NCBI GenBank assembly: GCA_033344915.1
Contig: JAWPML010000001.1
Coordinates: 1,174,369-1,238,368, forward strand
Direction of reading: 5' to 3'
Length of the DNA: 64,000 nucleotides
Origin: Acidimicrobiales bacterium
GTDB lineage: Bacteria > Actinomycetota > Acidimicrobiia > Acidimicrobiales > Aldehydirespiratoraceae
Shown: positions 50,112 through 57,165 of the stretch, in pieces
Layout of the letters: each line of letters starts with the position of its first letter
Position numbering within the stretch: position 1 is the stretch's first letter
The notes under the pieces: model-generated
The model's input: only the letters and a program-made list of their open reading frames with translations
Databases searched by the model: none
What the model was told of the DNA's origin: nothing
Program-made: the position numbers and the translations under genes

Positions 50112-50690
50112 ATGGCCATCACCGAACCGATCGAGACCGACGCCAGCCCCGACAGCTTCCGCCGCATGGACGAGTCCACCGCCGAGCAGTGGGCCGTGAT
50201 CGGCGAGCGCACCCGCGAGAACCAGGGCCGCGTCGCCGACCGCATGATCATGTTGCTCGAGTCGCTCGCCCACATCAGTGACGGGTTCATCACCGACCAG
50301 CTCACCCACTGCCTCCAGACGGCCACGATGGCCGAGCGGGCCGGGGCCGACGACGAGATGATCTTCGGCGCCCTCTGCCACGACATCGGCAAGGCGATCT
50401 CGGTGCCGAACCATGGCGCCATCTCCGCCGAGATGATCAAGCCGTACGTGCGAGACGACGTCTACCAGGCGATCCGGAACCACCAGGACTTCCAGGGCAA
50501 GCACTACTACCACCACTTCGGTGTGCCCACGGATCTGCGGGATCAGTTCAAGGACGAGTCGTGGTACGCCCTCTGCGAGGAGTTCACCGACGACTGGGAC
50601 CAGCAGGCGTTCGACCCGGACTACGACACCCTGCCGCTCGAACACTTCGAGCCGCTGATCCGCGAGATCACCGCCGCCGCCAAGTTCTGA
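50112..50690 (+). CDS. HD domain phosphohydrolase-like protein
   Basis: 192 residues. After a helical lead the HD metal motif appears: THCLQTATMAERAGADDEMIFGALCHDIGKAIS (parts THCLQTATMA, ALCHDIGKA), followed by HGAISAEMIKPYV and RNHQDFQG, where further His are found. This matches small HD phosphohydrolases of the MIOX/HDIG type that act on phosphorylated or inositol-like substrates; a C-terminal helix bundle follows. The ATG has AGGAGG at spacing eight, one of the better ribosome sites here. Divergent from the FAD oxidase. Confidence 0.82.
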   Translation: MAITEPIETDASPDSFRRMDESTAEQWAVIGERTRENQGRVADRMIMLLESLAHISDGFITDQLTHCLQTATMAERAGADDEMIFGALCHDIGKAISVPNHGAISAEMIKPYVRDDVYQAIRNHQDFQGKHYYHHFGVPTDLRDQFKDESWYALCEEFTDDWDQQAFDPDYDTLPLEHFEPLIREITAAAKF

Positions 50691-50719
50691 GCCGCCCGCG
50701 TCCGCGACGTACGGCGAGA

Positions 50720-50756
50720 AAGTATGGGGGTCTGACCCCAGAAGGTATGGGTCAGA
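50720..50756. repeat. Palindromic element with GGGGTCTGACCCC core and diverged half-copy
   Basis: A core GGGGTCTGACCCC (50726-50738), flanked by AAGTATG, is followed after AGAA by a second partial copy GGTATGGGTCAGAC (50743-50756). The GT2 stop codon (50752-50754) lies inside the second copy. It looks like a REP-type element or processed terminator; related GGGGTCAGACCCC palindromes occur as dispersed repeats in bacterial genomes. Confidence 0.65.
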
Positions 50757-51477
50757 CGTTGCGGCGGAGGCGCCACTTGACGAGGGTCTTGACGGCCTGG
50801 ATGCCGTCGCGCCAGCCGATCTTCTTGCCGTCGTCGTGGGTGCGGGCCTCGTAGGAGATCGGCATCTCGTGGATCTCGACGCCGCGGCGCAGGAGCCGGG
50901 CGGTGATCTCGGGCTCGATGTCGAACCGGTTGGCCTCGAGTTCGAGGCCGTCCAGCACCGACAGGCGGATCAGCTTGTAGCACGTCTCCATGTCGGTGAT
51001 GCCGGTGCCGAAGAGGATCCGGGTCATCGCGGTGAGGCCCTTGTTCGCCCAGCGGTTCTGCCAGCGCATCCCGGCCGCATCCCCGAGGAACCGACTGCCG
51101 TAGACCACGTCGGCCTCGCCGGACAGGATCGGCTTCAGGAGGTCGGCCCACTGGGCGGGGTCGTACTCGAGGTCGGCGTCCTGGATGACGACGACCTCAC
51201 CCTTCGCCGCGTCCAGGCCACTGCGGATCGCGGCGCCCTTGCCCCGGTTCTGCGGGTGGGCGACGACGCGCAGCCGGGGGTCGTCGATCGAGTGGAGGAT
51301 GGCGACCGAGGTGTCGGCGGACCCGTCGTCGATCGCGATGAGGTCGATCTCGACGCCGAGATCGAGCGAGAGCACGCGGTCGATCACCTCGGCCAGCGTC
51401 CCCTCCTCGTTGTACACGGGCATGATCACCGACAGCACCTGGAGCGGGTCGGCAGCGGCGGGGTTCTGGTCGTTCAT
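50752..51477 (-). CDS. Glycosyltransferase family 2 (DPM1/DPG-synthase-like)
   Basis: 241 residues. GT-A motifs: LSVIMPVYNEEGTLAEVIDR, LIAIDDGSADTSVAIL, NRGKGAAIRSGL, QDADLEYDP (metal DxD type) and GSRFLG. It resembles dolichyl/polyprenyl-phosphate mannose or glucose synthases in order and length; the C-terminus has no membrane span, so it may act with membrane GT-C enzymes. Start ATG 51477 lies 23 bases after selD. The TGA stop is embedded in a repeat element, which suggests insertion next to or into the original end. Confidence 0.86.
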   Translation of the reverse strand: MNDQNPAAADPLQVLSVIMPVYNEEGTLAEVIDRVLSLDLGVEIDLIAIDDGSADTSVAILHSIDDPRLRVVAHPQNRGKGAAIRSGLDAAKGEVVVIQDADLEYDPAQWADLLKPILSGEADVVYGSRFLGDAAGMRWQNRWANKGLTAMTRILFGTGITDMETCYKLIRLSVLDGLELEANRFDIEPEITARLLRRGVEIHEMPISYEARTHDDGKKIGWRDGIQAVKTLVKWRLRRNV

Positions 51478-51500
51478 CGGCTTCTTGCGTCGAGGGATCG

Positions 51501-52541
51501 TCAGGCGGACCGGAGACGGATCCGACCAGCGCCGGGCACGACGGTACCGATTGCCGCGGCGTGATGGCCGGATGCCACGAGGTTGGCGACGACGGCGTCG
51601 GCCTGCGCGGCGTGGACCCCGAACAACAGACCACCGCTCGTCTGCGCATCCGCCAGCACGGTGATGTCGAGCTCGCTCACGCCGTCGCCGATGTCGAGGC
51701 GGTCGTGGACCCACCCGAGGTTGCGGCCGGTGCCTCCGGGGACGACTCCGGCCTCGGCCAGGTCACGGGCGCCCGCGATGACCGGCACGGCCGAGGTGAC
51801 GATGTCGAGGTCGACCGACGACTCCTCGGCCATGCGGCCGCCGTGGCCGAGGAGACCGAACCCGGTGACGTCAGTTGCCCCCGTCGCGCCGGCGTCGACC
51901 GCCACGCGGGCTGCCTCGGCGTTGGTGGCGGTCATCGACGCGATCGCCGCGTCGACGGATGCCGCCGGCGACGCGTCGCGCTTGATGCCAGTGGTGATGA
52001 TGCCGATACCCAGCGGCTTGGTGAGCACGAGGGTCTGGCCCGCCTGCAACCCGGCGTTGGTCAGCATCTTCGCGGGATCGACCTCGCCGACGACCGCCAT
52101 GCCGTACTTCGGCTCGGGATCGTCCACCGTGTGTCCGCCGGCAACGACGAAACCGCCCTCGGTTGCGATGTCGTGGCCGCCGGCGAGGACCTCGCCGAGC
52201 AGCTCGTTGGTCAGCTCCTCGGTGTTCCAACAGACGAGGTTGAGCGCGAGCAGGGGTCGTCCGCCCATGGCGTAGACGTCGGACACGGCGTTCGCCGCCG
52301 CGACGCGGCCCCAGGTGCGCGCGTCGTCGACCACCGGCGTGATGAAATCCGCGGTGAAGACGAGGGCCCGATCGTCGTCGAGACGCCAGACGGCGGCGTC
52401 GTCGCCCGTGAGGGCACCGACGAGGAGATCGGGGCTGTCGGTGGGTGAGAGGCGGCGCACGACCTGCGCCAGTTCGCCGGGGGCGAGCTTGCAGCCTCAA
52501 CCAGCGCCGTGGCTGAACTCCGTGAGTCGACGGGTCGTCAT
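51501..52541 (-). CDS. selD: Selenide, water dikinase containing selenocysteine (UGA at residue 15)
   Basis: Makes selenophosphate from selenide and ATP, the selenium donor for selenocysteine and 2-selenouridine. From ATG 52541 the frame reads MTTRRLTEFSHGAG, an in-frame TGA (52499-52497), then GCKLAPGEL. The TGA falls precisely on the catalytic Cys/Sec of SelD (GAG-U-GCK), so it is most likely selenocysteine rather than a stop. Downstream are GDDAAVWRL, TADFITPVVDD, MGGRPLLALNLV, GGHTVDDPEPKYG, TKPLGIGIITTG, TDVTGFGLLGH and ADAQTSGGLLFGV. With the UGA read through it has 346 residues, the normal length. A GC-rich hairpin follows the UGA. TAGTGT (52581-52576) and GGGAGGCGAG precede the start. 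Confidence 0.9.
52465..52493 (-). promoter_or_regulatory. Candidate bacterial SECIS hairpin in selD
   Basis: Starting four bases after the UGA on the minus strand: TCGCC (52486-52482) pairs with GGCGA (52478-52474) around the loop CCC, with TGC (52493-52491) and GCA (52467-52465) closing outside imperfect pairs. Position suits a SelB-binding element, but the loop lacks the usual conserved G, so support is moderate. Confidence 0.4.
52497..52499 (-). other. In-frame UGA codon, predicted selenocysteine-15 of SelD
   Basis: TCA on the plus strand is UGA in the selD message, flanked by GGT and GGC TGC. The protein context is HGAG-U-GCKL, the SelD active-site motif. Confidence 0.85.
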
Positions 52542-52586
52542 GTCTCGCCTCCCTTCCTCGCTGTCTTGGTGTCGAACACTAGGCCG

Positions 52587-52592
52587 TAGGGT
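52587..52592 (+). promoter_or_regulatory. -10 hexamer of the nitronate monooxygenase gene (leaderless)
   Basis: TAGGGT, six bases before ATG 52599, in the 57-base gap divergent from selD. Confidence 0.45.
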
Positions 52593-52598
52593 TGGACG

Positions 52599-53669
52599 AT
52601 GAGCACGTCCGAGACCGTCGACCGCCGACTCCAGACCAGAGCGACCGAGCTGTTCGGCGTCCGCTATCCGATCGTGCAGACGGGCATGGGATGGGTCGCC
52701 GGTCCGTCGCTGGTGAGCGGCACCGCCAACGCCGGGGGACTCGGGATCCTCGCCGCGGCGACGATGACCTACGACGAGATGGTCGCGGCCATCGCCGAGG
52801 TCCGCTCCCGCACCGACCAGCCCTTCGGTGTGAACCTCCGCACCGACGCGCCGGACGTCGAACGACGGGTCGACCATCTCATCGCCTCCGGCGTGCGCGT
52901 CGCCTCGTTCGCCCAGGCGCCCCGACCTGACATGGTGAAGAAGCTGAAGGACAACGGTCTGGTCGTCGTGCCGACCGTGGGCGCCCGTCGCCACGCCGAG
53001 AAGGTCGCCGAATGGGGAGTCGACGCCGTCCTTTGTCAGGGCGGTGAGGGCGGCGGCCACACCGGCACGGTGCCGACATCGCTGCTGCTCCCGGAGGTGA
53101 TCGACGCCGTCGACATCCCCGTCATCGCGGCCGGCGGATTCCACGACGGTCGCGGCCTCGCCGCGGCGCTGGCGTGGGGGGCCGACGGCATCGCGATGGG
53201 GACCCGCTTCCTGCTGACCGCCGACAGCAAGGTGCCCGACGAGGTGAAGGCCGTCTATCTCGACACGCCGGTGACCGGCACGGTGGTCTCCACCGCGATC
53301 GACGGCGCGCCCCAGCGGGTCATCCGCACCGAGGTGATCGACAATCTCGAACGCACGGGCATCCTGAGCCTGCCCCGAGCCGGGATCAATGCGCTGAAGT
53401 TCCGCAAGCTGACCGACACCTCGCTGCGCGACCTCCTGCGCGAGGGCGTCAACATGAAGAAGAACCAGGACCTCAGCTGGTCGCAGGTCGCGATGGCCGC
53501 CAACGCCGCCATGCTCACCCGGGCGACCATGGTCGAGGGCAAGCTCGAGGTCGGCATCCTGCCGACGGGCCAGTGCGTGGGCGTCGTGGACGACCTGCCC
53601 ACGTGCGAGGAGCTCATCTCCCGCATCGTGGACGAGGCGGTTGCTCGCTTCGACGCCGTTTGCTCCTAG
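52599..53669 (+). CDS. Nitronate monooxygenase family protein
   Basis: 356-residue FMN-binding TIM barrel of the 2-nitropropane dioxygenase family. Motifs: RYPIVQTGMGWVAGPSLVSG, NAGGLGILAAATMT, PFGVNLRTDAP, VLCQGGEGGGHTG with the His expected near the FMN, IPVIAAGGFHDGRGLAAALAWGADGIAMGTRF (parts VIAAGGFHDGRGL, GADGIAMGTRF). Members oxidise nitronates or act as enoyl-type reductases; substrate unassigned. Its stop codon coincides with the predicted -10 hexamer of the B12 operon (53667-53672). Confidence 0.88.
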   Translation: MSTSETVDRRLQTRATELFGVRYPIVQTGMGWVAGPSLVSGTANAGGLGILAAATMTYDEMVAAIAEVRSRTDQPFGVNLRTDAPDVERRVDHLIASGVRVASFAQAPRPDMVKKLKDNGLVVVPTVGARRHAEKVAEWGVDAVLCQGGEGGGHTGTVPTSLLLPEVIDAVDIPVIAAGGFHDGRGLAAALAWGADGIAMGTRFLLTADSKVPDEVKAVYLDTPVTGTVVSTAIDGAPQRVIRTEVIDNLERTGILSLPRAGINALKFRKLTDTSLRDLLREGVNMKKNQDLSWSQVAMAANAAMLTRATMVEGKLEVGILPTGQCVGVVDDLPTCEELISRIVDEAVARFDAVCS

Positions 53670-53672
53670 ACT
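53667..53672 (+). promoter_or_regulatory. -10 hexamer of the cobalamin-uptake operon
   Basis: TAGACT, overlapping the preceding stop codon. Transcription would begin at about 53678, the exact 5' base of riboswitch stem P1. Confidence 0.5.
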
Positions 53673-53677
53673 CACTC

Positions 53678-53783
53678 TGTTCGTCAGAGCGAAGTCCGGT
53701 GTGATTCCGGCGCTGTCCCGCAACGGTGATGTCCCTCCGCCTCGGTAGGGGGAACAAGTCCGGTCGCCTCCGCCGAACGAACA
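53678..53783 (+). ncRNA. Cobalamin riboswitch (B12 aptamer)
   Basis: Stem P1 is TGTTCGT (53678-53684) with ACGAACA (53777-53783). Inside are the conserved GAAGTCCGGTGTGATTCCGG, the GCTGTCCCGCAACGG core near 53713-53726, and the B12-box-like AAGTCCGGTCGCCTCCGCC (53756-53774). It binds adenosylcobalamin or a related cobamide and turns off the following transporter operon when B12 is sufficient. Confidence 0.93.
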
Positions 53784-53793
53784 CGAACCGACC

Positions 53794-53864
53794 CTCGAGG
53801 AAGGGGACGGCTCGTGCGACCGGATCACCCTGTCGCTCGTGCCTGACCTCGAGCCACAAGGAGG
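53794..53864 (+). promoter_or_regulatory. Riboswitch expression platform and btuF ribosome site
   Basis: CCTCGAG (53847-53853) can pair with CTCGAGG (53794-53800), or CGAGCC (53850-53855) with GGCTCG (53809-53814). These pairings share bases and exclude each other. Both end a few bases before the strong ribosome site AAGGAGG (53858-53864), so translation control is likely. No T-tract for termination is present. Confidence 0.5.
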
Positions 53865-53870
53865 AATCCG

Positions 53871-54734
53871 ATGAAAAGACTGTTGGCCCTACTGCTGGTG
53901 TCCGCGTTGTTCGCGGTCGCCTGCGGCGAAGACGACGCGCCCGTCGAGAACACGACGAGCGAGGCTCCCGAGCGGATCGTCTCGCTCTCACCGACCGCGA
54001 CGGAGATCCTCTTCGCGATCGGGGCCGGCGATCAGGTGGTCGCCGTGGACCAGTTCTCCAACTACCCCGAGAACGCGCCGTTCTCGGACCTGGACGGGTT
54101 CCAGGTGAACGTCGAGGCGGTTGCTGCGTACGACCCGCAGGTCGTCGTGATGCAGTCGACCGGCGGCGAGGAGGGGCTGGAGGCGCTGGGCATCACCGTG
54201 CTCGTGCAGGACTCACCCGCCGATCTCGAGGGCATCTACGCCCAGATCGAGGAGATCGGCGCGGCGACCGGGAACGAGGCGGGGGCCGCCGATCTCGTGG
54301 CGGAAATGCGTGACCGGATCGACGAACTCGTCGCCGACGCGCCCGACGCGTCCGGCCTGCGCTACTACCACGAGCTCGGTGAGGACTACTACAGCCTCAA
54401 CAGCGACTCGTTCGTCGCCCAAGTCTACGGCCTGTTCGGTCTCGTGAGCATCGGCGACGACGCAGCCGGCGAGGCCTTCGACGGCTATCTGCCGCTGGCC
54501 GAGGAGTTCATCCTGGAGGCCGACCCGGACCTGATCTTCCTGGCCGACACGATCTGGGCCGGCCAGACGGCCGAGACCGTCGCCGCCCGGCCGGGATGGG
54601 CCGACCTCACCGCAGTGCAGACTGGCGCCGTCGTCGAACTGAACGACGACGTTGCCTCCCGCTGGGGCCCGCGCGTCGTGGAGTTCGTCGAAGCCATCGC
54701 GGCGGTGCTCGACGAGGTTTCCGTCCCGGCCTGA
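53871..54734 (+). CDS. btuF: Vitamin B12 ABC transporter, substrate-binding lipoprotein
   Basis: 287 residues. Lipoprotein signal with Cys18 (FAVAC), then a class III periplasmic binding fold: RIVSLSPTATEILFAIGAGDQVVAVDQFS, in parts RIVSLSPTATEIL and GDQVVAVD, is the hallmark BtuF start. YDPQVVVMQSTG, YYHELGEDYYSLNSDSFV and ADPDLIFLADTIW follow, with a central helix linker. It captures cobalamin outside the membrane and delivers it to BtuC. The operon is under the B12 riboswitch. Heme or iron specificity is possible within the family but unlikely given the riboswitch and cobO. Confidence 0.92.
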   Translation: MKRLLALLLVSALFAVACGEDDAPVENTTSEAPERIVSLSPTATEILFAIGAGDQVVAVDQFSNYPENAPFSDLDGFQVNVEAVAAYDPQVVVMQSTGGEEGLEALGITVLVQDSPADLEGIYAQIEEIGAATGNEAGAADLVAEMRDRIDELVADAPDASGLRYYHELGEDYYSLNSDSFVAQVYGLFGLVSIGDDAAGEAFDGYLPLAEEFILEADPDLIFLADTIWAGQTAETVAARPGWADLTAVQTGAVVELNDDVASRWGPRVVEFVEAIAAVLDEVSVPA

Positions 54735-54737
54735 CCC

Positions 54738-55808
54738 ATGACCGACGCGCGACCCGTCGAGGCAGGCGCCGAGTCCCTGCGGGGCACTCGACTCGGCTTC
54801 GGCGCGGTCGCGGCGGGTCTGTTCGCCGTCGTCGTGGCGGCCTTCGCCGGACTCGTCATCGGCCCGTTCGACATCCCGGTCGGCGACGTCGTGGCGGAGC
54901 TGCTCGACGGCATCCCCGGGATCTCCGTCGACTCGGGGCTGTCCCGCACCGAGGAAGCCGTCATCGACGACCTCCGCCTGCCCCGGGTCGCCCTGGGCCT
55001 CATGGTCGGCGCAACGCTGTCGCTCAGCGGGGCGGCGTATCAGGGAGCGTTCCGCAATCCGCTGGCCGACCCGTACCTGCTCGGCATCGCCGCGGGGGCC
55101 GGTCTCGGCGCGACGATCGCGATCACCGAGGGGCTCGGCGACGGGTCCGGGCTGCTCGACCCGATACCGCTCGCCGCGTTCGCCGGCGGCCTCGGCGCGG
55201 TGTGGATCTCGTATCTCGCCGGGCACATCGGCGGCCGCTCGACGGTCACCCTGATCCTGGCCGGCGTCGCCGTCGCGAGCTTCCTGACGGCGTGCCAGAC
55301 CTACGTGCTGCAGGCCAACAGCGACGTGATCCGGGAGGTCTTCAACTGGATCCTCGGCCGCCTCTCGACGTCTGGTTGGGACGAACCGAAACTGCTGGCT
55401 CCCTACTTCGTCATCACGGTCGTCGTCGTGCTGCGCTACGCCCGCGCCCTCGACGTGCTCGCGGTCGGCGACGAGGAGGCCGCATCGCTCGGCGTCAACC
55501 CCCAGCGCGTCCGGCTGATCGTGGTGGTCGCGGCATCGCTCGGTGCCGCCGCGGCCGTCTCCGTCTCCGGCCTGATCGGGTTCGTCGGCATCATCGTCCC
55601 CCACACCGTGCGGCTGGTCTTCGGAGCGAGCAATCGAGTGGTGCTGCCCCTGTCCGTCCTCTTCGGTGGCGCCTTCATGGTCGCCGCCGACCTCGTGGCG
55701 AGGAGCGTGCTCGACGGGGCGGAGCTCCCGATCGGCGTCGTGACGGCGTTCATCGGTGCGCCGTTCTTCGCGGTCGTGCTGCGTTCGAGCCGCCGGGAGG
55801 TCTGGTGA
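54738..55808 (+). CDS. btuC: Vitamin B12 ABC transporter, permease
   Basis: 356 residues of the FecCD/BtuC family with about ten membrane spans. Motifs: LRLPRVALGLMVGATLSLSGAAYQGAFRNPLADPYLLGI (parts RLPRVALGLMVGATLSLSG, FRNPLADPYLLGI), GVAVASFLTA, and the ATPase-contact region SLGVNPQRVR. SGLIGFVGIIVPHTVRLVFG is near the C-terminus. A normal-length dimeric permease. Starts three bases after btuF and overlaps the btuD GTG by four bases. Confidence 0.94.
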   Translation: MTDARPVEAGAESLRGTRLGFGAVAAGLFAVVVAAFAGLVIGPFDIPVGDVVAELLDGIPGISVDSGLSRTEEAVIDDLRLPRVALGLMVGATLSLSGAAYQGAFRNPLADPYLLGIAAGAGLGATIAITEGLGDGSGLLDPIPLAAFAGGLGAVWISYLAGHIGGRSTVTLILAGVAVASFLTACQTYVLQANSDVIREVFNWILGRLSTSGWDEPKLLAPYFVITVVVVLRYARALDVLAVGDEEAASLGVNPQRVRLIVVVAASLGAAAAVSVSGLIGFVGIIVPHTVRLVFGASNRVVLPLSVLFGGAFMVAADLVARSVLDGAELPIGVVTAFIGAPFFAVVLRSSRREVW

Positions 55809-56596
55809 CCGGTCGCCTGCGCATCCGCGAGGTGAGCGTCGAGTTCGGGGGCGCGCCCGTGCTGCGTGACGTGGACCTCTCGCTCGATCCGGGGTCCTGG
55901 GTCAACGTGATCGGACCGAACGGGGCCGGCAAGACCACCCTGCTCCGGGCCATCCTCGGTGCCGTCGAGCACACCGGTGAGATCGAGTTGGACGACGGCA
56001 CGGATCGGCGGGATGCGATGAGTCGGGCCCGGGCCCTCGCGTATCTGCCCCAGACGCCGGTGATTCCTCCCGGCGTGCCGGTGATCGACTACGTGCTGCT
56101 CGGCCGCACGCCCCATCGCGGGATCTTCGCCGCCGATTCGCGCCGCGATCTGACCCTCGCGGCAGACGTGCTCGACCGACTCGACCTGGCGGGTTTCGCC
56201 GAGCGCGAGGTCGGCAGTCTCTCCGGGGGTGAGCGTCAGCGGGTCGTCCTCGCCCGCGCCCTCGTGCAGGAGTCGGCGATCCTGCTGCTCGACGAACCGA
56301 CGACGGCGCTCGATCTCGGCCACCAACAGGACGTGCTCGATCTCGTGGACGAGCTGCGACTCGAGCGCGGGCTCACCGTCCTCGCCACGTTGCACGATCT
56401 CACGCTGGCGGCCCGTTATGGCGACCGTGTCGCCGCGCTGTCCGGCGGCCGTATCGTCGCCCACGGCCCGCCCCGTGAGGTGGTGACCGAGGAGTTGATC
56501 CTCACCCACTTCAACGCGAGCGTCAGGATCATCGATGATGTGGACGGTCCGGTGATCGTCCCCGTCGCCGGCCGTACCAACCAGGAGCCGACATGA
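55805..56596 (+). CDS. btuD: Vitamin B12 ABC transporter, ATP-binding protein
   Basis: 263 residues: Walker A GPNGAGKTTLLRAI, Q-loop YLPQTP, signature LSGGERQRVVLARAL, Walker B ILLLDEPTTALD and H-loop TLHDL. It drives cobalamin uptake through BtuC. GTG start overlaps the btuC stop (GTGA); the stop overlaps the cobO ATG. Some proteins of this set move ferric siderophores, but the riboswitch points to B12. Confidence 0.94.
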   Translation: MTGRLRIREVSVEFGGAPVLRDVDLSLDPGSWVNVIGPNGAGKTTLLRAILGAVEHTGEIELDDGTDRRDAMSRARALAYLPQTPVIPPGVPVIDYVLLGRTPHRGIFAADSRRDLTLAADVLDRLDLAGFAEREVGSLSGGERQRVVLARALVQESAILLLDEPTTALDLGHQQDVLDLVDELRLERGLTVLATLHDLTLAARYGDRVAALSGGRIVAHGPPREVVTEELILTHFNASVRIIDDVDGPVIVPVAGRTNQEPT

Positions 56597-57165
56597 CCGA
56601 GTCCCAGGAGCCGCCCACGGACGACCCCCGCCCCGACGGACTCCGGGTCGCCAAGAGTCTCGTCCTCGTCCACACGGGCGACGGAAAGGGCAAGTCCTCG
56701 GCGGCGTTCGGCGTGGCGCTGCGGGCCCGCGCCCGCGACTGGCCGGTCGCGGTGGTGCAGTTCCTGAAGTCGGACGACTGGGTGACGGGGGAGCAGCTGA
56801 TGGCCGAACCGCTCGGCATCGACTTCTGGTCCCTCGGCGAGGGGTTCACCTGGGACAGCGACGATCTTTCCAAGGACCAGGCAGAGGCGCAGGAGGCGTG
56901 GCGTCACGGGAAGGCGATCGTCGAGGCGGGGGAGCACCGGCTCGTGGTGTTCGACGAGATCACCTACCCGCTGAACTGGGGCTGGATCGACGCCGCGGAG
57001 GTGGAGGCGACGTTTCGGAACCGGCCCGCGTCGGTGTCGCTCGTGCTGACCGGTCGGGATGCGCCCCAGTGGATGATCGACATGGCGGACACCGTGACCG
57101 AGATGGTCAAGACGAAGCACGCCTACGACGACGGCATCGCCGCCAAGAAGGGCATCGACTTCTAG
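56593..57165 (+). CDS. cobO: Cob(I)yrinic acid a,c-diamide / corrinoid adenosyltransferase
   Basis: 190 residues of the CobA/CobO/BtuR family. The P-loop is HTGDGKGKSSAAFGVALRA; VVQFLKSDDWVTGE, LVVFDEITYPLNWGW and LVLTGRDAPQWMIDMADTVTEM follow, and the C-terminus AKKGIDF is characteristic. It adds the adenosyl group to cobalt of imported corrinoid, turning vitamin B12 into coenzyme form. Fourth gene of the riboswitch operon, ATGA-coupled to btuD. The rest of the cobalamin pathway is absent from the window, so salvage is implied. Confidence 0.94.
   Translation: MTESQEPPTDDPRPDGLRVAKSLVLVHTGDGKGKSSAAFGVALRARARDWPVAVVQFLKSDDWVTGEQLMAEPLGIDFWSLGEGFTWDSDDLSKDQAEAQEAWRHGKAIVEAGEHRLVVFDEITYPLNWGWIDAAEVEATFRNRPASVSLVLTGRDAPQWMIDMADTVTEMVKTKHAYDDGIAAKKGIDF

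Noticed and set aside
51501-52460. Treating selD as starting downstream of the UGA
   Set aside because: The residues before the UGA (LTEFSHGAG) and after it (GCKLAPGEL) are both SelD-specific and in the same frame, so the shorter gene would lose the active site.
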